NCBI RefSeq assembly: GCF_002224125.1
Contig: NZ_NCSM01000039.1
Span: forward strand, 1 to 41,064
DNA from: Streptomyces sp. NBS 14/10
GTDB lineage: Bacteria > Actinomycetota > Actinomycetes > Streptomycetales > Streptomycetaceae
DNA length: 41,064 nucleotides
Direction: 5' to 3'
This document shows, in pieces, positions 34,977 to 41,064 of the stretch. A program made the translations under genes and the position numbers. Position 1 is the first letter of the stretch; every line of letters begins with the position of its first letter. The notes under the pieces are model-generated. The model had not been told where the DNA came from. It did no database searches and saw only the letters and a program-made list of their open reading frames with translations.

Positions 34977-36224
34977 CTACTGGTGCCGTGGGAGAGCCTG
35001 TGCCTTCTGCGCCGAAAGAGTCTTGTAGACGGTACCGGCGAGGTCGGGCAGCGTGTCCCCTTCGCCAACGGCGCTGTTGACAGCAATGGCGATGATCATG
35101 CCAGTCTTCGGGAAGTACATGTGCAGCACCCGGTTTCCGAAAGTGGCCCCCTCATAGGCCCAGACCGTCCCGGCCACAGGATGGACGAACTTCACGACAC
35201 CGAGCCCGAAACCGATGGGATCGTCGGCCGTGACGCTCTTGATGGGCTTACTCGTCTTCGCCGAGACCAGAGACTCCAGCTCGCGCTGCTGCGCTGAGGG
35301 CAGCAGTCGACCGCTGTACAGCGCCCTGTCCCAAGCCGTCATGTCTCTCAGTGAACTCACCAGGCCGCCCGCCCCCTGCGCCCAGGACAAGCGGAGCCGA
35401 GGAAGTGACTTGTTGAGATGCTTCGGCAGGACGGAATGGGTGGAGTACGGCGTCGGCATGCGCGAGGCCGTGTCCGGAGGGCAGTCCGGGGGGAGGCAGG
35501 TGTCGTTCATTCCGAGAGGTTCGATGATGCGCTCGGCGAGCCGCTCATGGTAAGTATCGTGCGACGCTCGTTCGACAATCATCTGCGCGAGGAGGTAGTT
35601 CGTATTCGAGTACTCGTACTTCGCGGGACCCAGTGGCAGGCCCTCCACATAGGACATCAGGCGCTCCAGCGTGAAGCGCGTGGAGGGATTGGCGTCGAAA
35701 TCCTTCAGGAACGCATTCTGCTCGGTGTAGCTGGGGATGCCGCTGGTCATCGACAGCAGTTGCTTGATGGTGACATCGCGCCACGCCGGATATTGGGGAA
35801 GCCACTTTCCCAGCTTGTCCCGTATGGACAGCTTTCCTTCGGCCTCCAGTTGAAGCAGCAGCACGGACGTGAACGCCTTGGTGTTGCTGCCTATCTGCCA
35901 CAGCGCCTTGCTGTTCACCGGTCGACCACCGCCGTAGCGGGACGTCCCCGCATCGACCGAGATATCAGGTCGCTGATCGGCATAGGTCACCCGAAGGGAG
36001 ACCGCTGAGAAATGATCCTTAGTGCCCTGAGCGTCCAGATATTTCTCGAGGTCACTTCGCAGTGACGCGGTGGCACTGCGAACGGATGGCTCCACCACTG
36101 CGTGCGCGACGGCCGGCCCACTTCCCGACACCATCATCCCCGAAACAATCGCCGCGGTGACCGTCGCCAGGGCCACGAGGCGCTCCCCTTGCTGGCCACC
36201 CCGCCGACGAAGCCTGTACCTCAT
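34977..36224 (-). CDS. Serine beta-lactamase-like hydrolase (class C / D-Ala-D-Ala carboxypeptidase type)
   Basis: 415 residues from ATG 36224 (GGAGGAA upstream). A signal peptide (RLVALATVTAAIVSGMMVSG...AVAHA) directs export. Catalytic motifs: S113-N-T-K116 (nucleophile and general base) and Y205-S-N207 in KYEYSNTNY; the third motif is probably YEGATFGNR near the end instead of KTG or HxG with certainty. Family members hydrolyse beta-lactams, D-alanyl peptides or esters; most stand-alone Streptomyces ones are esterase or carboxypeptidase-like. It is flanked by inverted IS5-family sequences (34731 and 36538), so it may have been moved as a unit. Confidence 0.88.
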   Translation of the reverse strand: MRYRLRRRGGQQGERLVALATVTAAIVSGMMVSGSGPAVAHAVVEPSVRSATASLRSDLEKYLDAQGTKDHFSAVSLRVTYADQRPDISVDAGTSRYGGGRPVNSKALWQIGSNTKAFTSVLLLQLEAEGKLSIRDKLGKWLPQYPAWRDVTIKQLLSMTSGIPSYTEQNAFLKDFDANPSTRFTLERLMSYVEGLPLGPAKYEYSNTNYLLAQMIVERASHDTYHERLAERIIEPLGMNDTCLPPDCPPDTASRMPTPYSTHSVLPKHLNKSLPRLRLSWAQGAGGLVSSLRDMTAWDRALYSGRLLPSAQQRELESLVSAKTSKPIKSVTADDPIGFGLGVVKFVHPVAGTVWAYEGATFGNRVLHMYFPKTGMIIAIAVNSAVGEGDTLPDLAGTVYKTLSAQKAQALPRHQ

Positions 36225-36537
36225 TGTCGCTATTCCTCCATCGAATCGAACGGAACTGGGAACGACGATCACGCTACGCAGTGGAGGCACGGCAGGTAAT
36301 GGGGGTAACCCCCCGCTTGGTAGAGGTGCTGACCCCCTGAGTGAGGCCAAGTACAGCTTCGAAGGCAGCCATCTGCCCGTCGGAAGAGGAGAGACCACGA
36401 CGGTCATTGACTCATCACTGAGGTGCGACAACTGACTCCTCAGAAGACATAGAGCCCTTTAGCTCTGGTGGATCTCGTGTTTCAGGAACCTCCCTATGCG
36501 ATTGTCAAGCGGCGGACGCGGCTGGTTGTGCGGCTTG

Positions 36538-37476
36538 GGGCGTTTTCAGAAGTGGATCTTGATGTGTCAAGATCCACTTCATGGGGAGGCACGATCTGAC
36601 GAATGCGCGGTGGGCGAAGCTGGAGCCCCTGCTCCCTGCTGGGAAGAAGTCCGGACGACCGCCGGTACACACCAAGCGGCAGCTGATAGACGGCATACGC
36701 CGGCGCGCCCGCGCCGGTGCTCCGTGGCGGGACGTGCCCGAGCGGTACGGCCCATGGGGGACGGTGTACGGACTGTTCCGCCGTTGGCAGCGGGACGGCA
36801 CCTGGCACCGCATCTTCGAGCAACTGCAGGCCCGGGCCGATGCCGAGGGACTGATCACCTGGGACGTCTCGGTGGACTCCACCATCGCCCGCGCCCACCA
36901 GCATGCGGCCGGTGCCCGCAAAAAGGGGATCTGCAGATCGAGCCGCCCGGTGGTCTGTTCACCGAGCCGGACGACCACGGTCTCGGACGCTCCCGGGGTG
37001 GGCTGACCACCAAGTTGCACCTGGCGGTCGAGCAGGTCCAGAAGCCGATGTCGCTGGTGATCACGGCCGGACAGCGCGGTGACTCCCCGCAGTTCCAGGT
37101 GGTCCTGGGCCGTATCCGGGTGCCTCGGCTCGGGCCGGGCCGTCCGCGTACCCGGCCGGACAAGGTTCGCGCCGACAAGGCGTACGGCTCCCGCGCGAAC
37201 CGCGCCTACCTGCGCAAGCGCGGCATCCGCTGCACGATCCCGGAGAAGCGCGACCAGACCGCCAACCGCAAGAAGCGTGGTTCCTGCGGTGGCCGGCCAC
37301 CGCAGTTCGACGCTGCCGACTGCAAAGAGCGCCACGCGGTGGAGTGCGGAATCAATCGCCTCAAGCGCCACCGCGCGGTGGCGACGAGGTACGACAAGCT
37401 CGCCGTCCGCTGTGAGGCGACCGTGCTGGTCGCGGCCATCACGGATGGCTGTGACCAGCACTTTCGAAACACGCCC
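36538..37476 (+). mobile_element. IS5-family (IS427-group-like) element, about 0.94 kb
   Basis: Left tip GGGCGTTTTCAGAAGTG (36538-36554) and right tip CACTTTCGAAACACGCCC (37459-37476) are imperfect inverted repeats. The transposase stop TAA (37477-37479) lies just outside the tip, as seen in elements of this group inserting at TA-rich targets. Confidence 0.8.
36549..36580 (+). repeat. Perfect 14-bp inverted repeat touching the transposase start
   Basis: GAAGTGGATCTTGA (36549-36562) and TCAAGATCCACTTC (36567-36580) flank a TGTG loop and end exactly before the ATG at 36581. In RNA this hairpin would hide the start of translation from outside transcripts. Confidence 0.8.
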
Positions 37477-37479
37477 TAA
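36581..37479 (+). CDS. IS5-family transposase made by -1 frameshift
   Basis: The first frame (36581 to about 36930) has the N-terminal domain [20 protein letters not shown] and the first catalytic Asp in [13 protein letters not shown]. At CAAAAAGGGG (about 36919-36928) a shift of -1 joins [19 protein letters not shown] and the second frame, with DKAYGS (second Asp) and the Glu in [22 protein letters not shown]427-group elements are known to use such programmed frameshifting, so the two-frame form is probably native. Flanked by matching inverted tips and apparently complete. Confidence 0.8.
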
Positions 37480-37554
37480 CGGCCTGTTCCAACCGGCCCA
37501 GCAGCGCGAGAACAGACCCCGCCCGGCCTGGAAAGCGCCGTTGCCGGGCGGCTA

Positions 37555-37588
37555 GCCTCGGCCACCCCACCCTCAGGGTGGCCGAGGC
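37555..37588. terminator. Hairpin, 13-bp perfect stem
   Basis: GCCTCGGCCACCC (37555-37567) pairs with GGGTGGCCGAGGC (37576-37588), 8-nt loop. It lies between the IS5-family element and the DUF418 remnant. Confidence 0.65.
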
Positions 37589-37618
37589 ATCCCTCAGCTC
37601 TGGACGGACCTTGCCGCC

Positions 37619-37880
37619 ATGGAGGTCTTTCCCCGGCTGCGCCGCCTGGCTGGGCCCGTCATCGCGGTCGGCTCGATGTCACTGACGGCGTACGTCTAAC
37701 ACATCGTCGCCATCTGGCTCCTGGACACCGAGCAGGCGACCGTCCGGCCTCTTGTACGTCCTGCTCGGCTTCATCGCGTCCGTCACCGTCCTCGCCACCC
37801 TATGGTCCCGCTTCTTCCAGCGGGGACCGCTGGAGTGGCTGATGGGCCGGGCGACCGGGATCGCCCGGCCCATTCAATGA
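37619..37880 (+). pseudogene. C-terminal remnant of a DUF418 membrane protein
   Basis: Reads MEVFPRLRRLAGPVIAVGSM then SLTAYV, a TAA (37697-37699), HIVAIWLLDTEQA, a frame change near 37745, and LWSRFFQRGPLEWLMGRAT to TGA 37880. The intact DUF418 protein at 39719-40987 has the same blocks (LPRLRRLAKPVIAVGTMSLT, WSRSFRRGPLEYLLNAAT). Only the last ~85 residues survive. Confidence 0.8.
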
Positions 37881-38101
37881 GAGCAATCCGAAGCGGCGCG
37901 GGCCGCGGGATCGCGCCCCCGTCCCCCGTTGCCACCACGGATGGGGGCGTGAATCGGCCGGAGCGCAAGTGCAGGCCTTGCAGGAAGGATAGGAGCAGAC
38001 CGGCAATGACGCAGGCACGGAGACCTGACGTACCTCGTATGACCAGCAAAAACGTCATGAGCGGACACTGACCGGCAAGGGCTGCCAATCGTGGCATGCG
38101 A

Positions 38102-38131
38102 TAGCTGCAATACCTGCAATGCAGCTACGAT
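38102..38131 (+). promoter_or_regulatory. Autoregulatory operator and leaderless promoter of vapBC
   Basis: TAGCTGCA (38102-38109) and TGCAGCTA (38120-38127) form an inverted repeat that overlaps a TACGAT -10 element (38126-38131). The -10 ends six bases before the ATG at 38138, the spacing of leaderless actinobacterial mRNAs, and no good ribosome site is present. Binding of the antitoxin complex here would shut the promoter. Confidence 0.6.
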
Positions 38132-38137
38132 GGGGGC

Positions 38138-38395
38138 ATGACCGCATTGACCATCCGGGACGTCCCGGACGACATCCTGACCGCTGTGAAGGTGCATGCC
38201 GCTCAGGCCGGCAAGTCCCTCCAGGCGTACGCTCTCGACCTCCTCGCCCGCGATGCGGCTCACCCCGCCCCGGTGCTCCGGGCGGGAGAGACGCGCGGGC
38301 AGCGGGCGGTACGGCGAGCCCGTGGCACCGCGAACAACCCCGAGACCCGGGGCATGTCCACCGACGAACTCATGGAGCTGCTGCGAGGTGAGTAG
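38138..38395 (+). CDS. vapB: VapB/FitA-type antitoxin (ribbon-helix-helix)
   Basis: 85 residues. The N-terminal 45 residues fit the FitA/VapB ribbon-helix-helix fold (TALTIRDVPDDILTAVKVHA, then AQAGKSLQAYALDLLARDA), which binds the operator as a dimer. The C-terminal tail (MSTDELMELLRGE) would wrap the toxin. It overlaps the toxin gene by 8 nt (GTGAGTAG), ensuring coupled translation. The palindromic operator lies directly upstream. Confidence 0.88.
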   Translation: MTALTIRDVPDDILTAVKVHAAQAGKSLQAYALDLLARDAAHPAPVLRAGETRGQRAVRRARGTANNPETRGMSTDELMELLRGE

Positions 38396-38801
38396 CGTCC
38401 CGACTCTGGTCGACTCCTGTGTGCTGCTCGACATGCTGGGTGACGACCCGAAGTGGGCCGAATGGTCCGTAGAGAAGATCGCTGAGGCTATCGACGGGGG
38501 CGCGGTGATCAACCCACTCATCTATACGGAGGTGTCCATTCAGTACACCCGCCGTGAGGACCTGGACGCGGCTATCCCTGCCGAGGACTACGCACGCGAA
38601 GCCCTCCCCTGGGAGGCGGGTTTCCTCGCCGGTAAGGCGTTCTTGAAGTACCGGCGAGCCGGAGGAGTCAGGACGGCTCCGCTGCCCGACTTCTACATCG
38701 GTGCGCATTCGGCCGTGAAGGGGTATCGGCTCCTGACTCGGAACCGAAAAGACTTCCGCTCTTACTTCCCGAAACTGGAGATCATCTCCCCCGACGAGTA
38801 G
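38388..38801 (+). CDS. vapC: VapC-type PIN-domain toxin ribonuclease
   Basis: 137 residues from GTG 38388 inside the antitoxin's last codons; a longer upstream reading is only the antitoxin gene in another frame. PIN-domain acidic residues: D9 in LVDSCVLLD, E48 in PLIYTEVSIQY, D101 in LPDFYIGAHS, and N119/D122 in TRNRKDF. These coordinate metal for single-strand RNA cleavage; VapC toxins often cut tRNA or rRNA loops. Neutralised by the VapB-type antitoxin. A pair next to a tRNA attachment footprint fits a maintenance role on a mobile element. Confidence 0.88.
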   Translation: MSSVPTLVDSCVLLDMLGDDPKWAEWSVEKIAEAIDGGAVINPLIYTEVSIQYTRREDLDAAIPAEDYAREALPWEAGFLAGKAFLKYRRAGGVRTAPLPDFYIGAHSAVKGYRLLTRNRKDFRSYFPKLEIISPDE

Positions 38802-39073
38802 GAAAAGGCTGCGCAACATCGGCAGCACCACCTGGACCGAGACGACTCCCGCGGGGCTCCATCCTCGGGCGACGAGGGCGGAACCCCTCGTCGGTGCTCA
38901 CAGCAGTGGTCGGCCTCCAGGAGTCCGGGAAGAGGGGCCCAGGGGCCAGCCGGAGGTCGGAACGATTGGGAGAGATGAGGGAAGGCCGGTCCTTGTCGGC
39001 CGGAAATGCGACTCTGACCTGCGGAAACGGGAAGCATAAGGCAGGCTCGGGAAGATCACGGACGATTCTCGAA
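38802..39073. other. Non-coding stretch before the tRNA fragment
   Basis: No gene recognised. A 15-bp sequence TGACCTGCGGAAACG at 39015-39029 recurs beyond the tRNA fragment at 39132-39146. Confidence 0.4.
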
Positions 39074-39146
39074 GGACTCATAATCCGTCGGCCGTGGGTT
39101 CGAGTCCCACCCGCCCCACCAGGCAGGTCTGTGACCTGCGGAAACG
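39015..39146. repeat. 15-bp direct repeats flanking the tRNA fragment
   Basis: TGACCTGCGGAAACG occurs at 39015-39029 and 39132-39146, offset 117 bp, one on each side of the tRNA 3' half. Integrase arm sites or a short duplication are possible. Confidence 0.55.
39074..39121 (+). other. 3' half of a CAU-anticodon tRNA gene, probable att site
   Basis: The 48 bases match the end of an actinobacterial tRNA: anticodon loop CTCATAA with TCCGT as 3' stem strand, variable loop, a T-arm GTGGGTTCGAGTCCCAC, acceptor strand CCGCCCC and ACCA. No 5' half (acceptor GGGGCGG, D-arm) precedes it, and the 5' anticodon strand is degenerate. Such 3' halves are the usual footprint left where an element integrated into a tRNA gene, and mark one end of it. 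Confidence 0.8.
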
Positions 39147-39677
39147 TCTCGGCGGGCGTGCGGATGCAGAACGTGGTCCAACGGATTGAATCCGCTGCTC
39201 GCGACTTCGATGATGGTTCCCTATTCGATGGTTGGTCCTCGTCTGGCCTGTGCCGATGCATGTGTCCGTAGGTCCGTGCATACCTTGGCGGGCTGTTTGT
39301 CCGGCTGGTGAGATCCCGAGTCGGGACGCCAATGGGACACAGGGATCAGGAACGGGCGGTACTGGCCTCACAGGTCATGGCCGCGGAGCCCCACTCCAGG
39401 CGATCGGCACCGGGCCCTCGACGACATCGGTCGACATACTCGCGCAGGGCCGCAGACGACCTGTAGGAACTCCGCCGATTCGCCGGTGGACAACGTATGT
39501 TGAAGGAGACGGCACACCTTCGGCAGCGGATCACGAGTAACAATCTCGGCTCTCCCTGCTCGTACCGTACTGGGGAAGGCCCGCTCCCTTGCAGTCTTCG
39601 ACTCGGAGGTGCCGAATCCGCTCATCCGGTGCAGGGCGCGGGGCGCCCAGTGGTAACCGGAGTCCCTGAGCCGTCCA
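39147..39677. other. Non-coding stretch, nothing recognised
   Basis: About 530 bp with only overlapping open frames lacking any familiar sequence. It may be decayed coding DNA or the flank of an integrated element. Confidence 0.4.
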
Positions 39678-39713
39678 GGCCGGGGTGGGGCGTGGAGGCG
39701 GGCCACCCCGGCC
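39678..39713 (-). terminator. Hairpin downstream of the DUF418 gene
   Basis: GGCCGGGGTGG (39678-39688) pairs with CCACCCCGGCC (39703-39713), 14-nt loop, six bases past the stop codon. Confidence 0.65.
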
Positions 39714-39718
39714 GGGGC

Positions 39719-40987
39719 TCATCGGATGTGCTTCACCGGCTTGGTGGCGGCGTTGAGCAGGTACTCCAGGGGGCCGCGGCGGAAAGAGCGGGACCAGACC
39801 GCGGCGAACAGGGTGGCCCCGAGGATGAACATGAGCAGCGGTACCCATGATTGCTGAGTGCTGGTCCCGGCTGGCAGGGACAGCGCGGACTGTGCGATGA
39901 AGTGGCCGACGTAGGCGGTCAGGGACATGGTGCCCACGGCGATGACCGGTTTCGCCAGGCGGCGCAGTCGTGGCAGGCGGTCCATCGCCGCCGTCGCGCC
40001 CACGATCACGAGGATCGCGACTCCGACGCTGCCGATGATGTCGAACGTGGTGCCGCTGTGCGGCCCGGCCGTCAGGAGCGACGACGCCGGCATATCGGGG
40101 AACGACCCGCCGTCCAGGGGTACCGACCCGCTGTCGAGGGGCAGTGACCCGGAGCTGCCGGACGACGGCCCGTCTTCCGCGAGGCTCCGCAACGCGTCCT
40201 TGCCGGCGAGCAGCAGCGACATGCCGTACGCGGTCACGGTGAGGGTGGCACCGAGCGCGGCCAGGCGCCGCTGGACAGTGCCGGAGGACAGGTCGAGGCG
40301 GCCCAGCGCCATGCCCGCGATCACGAACGACATCCACGTGAGCGCCGGGTAGAAGCCGGTGAGCAGCAGATCGAGCACTCCCACGTCGCTGAGGCGGTGG
40401 AGCGGGTCGTAGGCGTTGACGCTCTGCTGGACCGACGGAGTCAGCAGCGCGTTCAGGGCGAACGCCAGCTGGGGTGTGACCAGGGCGAGGGCGGCCGCGG
40501 TGATCGCGAGTGTCCTGGCGCGCAGTCGCACCAGGGGCAGGGCGAGCAGGAAGTAGACTCCGTAGAAGCCGAGGATGATCACTCCCCCGTACTCCATCGC
40601 CATCGCGGTGCCCAGCGCCAGCAGGACCACGGCGCGGATCGCGAGCCGAGCCTTCGCCTGCCGGCCGGCCAGGCCGGTCTTCGGCTCGCGACGGCCGGCG
40701 ATCAGCATCAGTGAGAACCCGGCGAGGGTGGCGAACAGGACCGACGAGTGACCGTCCGACAGGTACCGGATCCAGCTGGCGACGCCGTGCGTGGCCGACA
40801 GCGGGGGGCCGATGTGCACGACGTACATGCCGAACACCGCCAGCGCGCGGGCCAGATCCACCCCGACCAGGCGGCCCATCGAGGGACCGGGCGAGGCCGG
40901 CACGGCGGACTCGGGGGAGGTTCGGGGCTGCGGAGGCGAGTTCTCCTGCGGAGCTGACGCCTCCTGCGGCGGCTGCGACTTTGTCAT
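39719..40987 (-). CDS. DUF418-domain polytopic membrane protein
   Basis: 422 residues. A Pro-rich cytoplasmic lead of about 38 residues is followed by VGVDLARALAVFGMYVVHIG, the heparan-alpha-glucosaminide-acetyltransferase-like first helix. Some ten hydrophobic helices follow, interrupted by a Ser/Gly/Pro-rich loop (near 265-305). The C-terminal DUF418 block ends FAAVWSRSFRRGPLEYLLNA. GAGG lies eight bases before the ATG. Relatives are thought to move or transfer acyl groups on cell-surface compounds; no substrate is assigned. A dead paralogue is at 37619. Confidence 0.85.
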   Translation of the reverse strand: MTKSQPPQEASAPQENSPPQPRTSPESAVPASPGPSMGRLVGVDLARALAVFGMYVVHIGPPLSATHGVASWIRYLSDGHSSVLFATLAGFSLMLIAGRREPKTGLAGRQAKARLAIRAVVLLALGTAMAMEYGGVIILGFYGVYFLLALPLVRLRARTLAITAAALALVTPQLAFALNALLTPSVQQSVNAYDPLHRLSDVGVLDLLLTGFYPALTWMSFVIAGMALGRLDLSSGTVQRRLAALGATLTVTAYGMSLLLAGKDALRSLAEDGPSSGSSGSLPLDSGSVPLDGGSFPDMPASSLLTAGPHSGTTFDIIGSVGVAILVIVGATAAMDRLPRLRRLAKPVIAVGTMSLTAYVGHFIAQSALSLPAGTSTQQSWVPLLMFILGATLFAAVWSRSFRRGPLEYLLNAATKPVKHIR

Positions 40988-41042
40988 ACGGAGAACCTCG
41001 CGCGGACGTCAGGGGGCGGACCATCCGGCAGCCTTCGGTAAC

Positions 41043-41064
41043 GCCCCCGCCGATCGGCGGGGGC
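41043..41064. terminator. 22-bp perfect palindrome at the window edge
   Basis: GCCCCCGCCG AT CGGCGGGGGC folds into a hairpin of up to ten pairs. Likely a terminator for a gene beyond the window. Confidence 0.55.

Noticed and set aside
39074..39121. A functional tRNA gene
   Set aside because: Only the 3' half is present; no acceptor 5' strand or D-arm can be found upstream.

Overview
The window is high-GC DNA whose codon use, regulators and mobile elements fit an actinomycete, most likely a Streptomyces, and probably an accessory stretch of the chromosome. Transposase genes or remnants occur about every 5 kb and many genes are broken. No rRNA gene, complete tRNA gene or CRISPR array was seen.

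Layout. (1) 82-4127: a TetR repressor divergent from a 14-helix drug/proton antiporter, then an alpha/beta hydrolase remnant and a thioredoxin-reductase-like FAD oxidoreductase. (2) 4216-8443: a minus-strand tyrosine-recombinase module with overlapping stop/start codons, resembling tnpA-tnpB-tnpC of Tn554; both recombinase genes are broken. (3) 8584-12838: accessory genes comprising a Nudix hydrolase, a frame-broken PD-(D/E)XK-like protein, a protein with three zinc-ribbon units and a GIY-YIG-like domain, and a two-gene operon with a glycine-rich hydrophobic protein. (4) 13243-20312: an intact IS, an SDR oxidoreductase, a truncated LamG protein, a decayed transposase, an nSTAND/WD40 remnant and an IS701-type element. 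(5) 20349-29484: a carbohydrate locus with a Tat-exported PL8 lyase, a GH130 protein, a three-gene sugar ABC importer and a LacI regulator. The same operator core lies at the lyase promoter and in the lacI/ABC intergenic region. An IS1380 remnant sits inside the locus. (6) 29519-32845: a LacI fragment, an IS110 element with one amber codon, a DUF4279 gene and two overlapping transposase remnants. (7) 32905-37479: a small ORF, a CoiA-like putative nuclease with a PafBC-type DNA-damage promoter, and a serine beta-lactamase-like hydrolase between inverted IS5-family sequences. (8) 37619-41064: a DUF418 remnant, a VapBC toxin-antitoxin pair with an apparently leaderless promoter, the 3' half of a CAU-anticodon tRNA gene (attachment-site footprint), and an intact DUF418 membrane protein.

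The clearest functional unit is the carbohydrate locus. The exported lyase would cut a uronic-acid or mannose-containing polymer, the ABC system would import the oligosaccharides, the GH130 enzyme would process them, and the LacI protein would repress both transcription units. No ABC ATPase is encoded here, so a shared MsiK-type ATPase is presumed. The most promising unexplored material is in blocks 3 and 7: three nuclease-like proteins of unusual architecture, one apparently damage-inducible, plus an uncharacterised glycine-rich two-gene operon.
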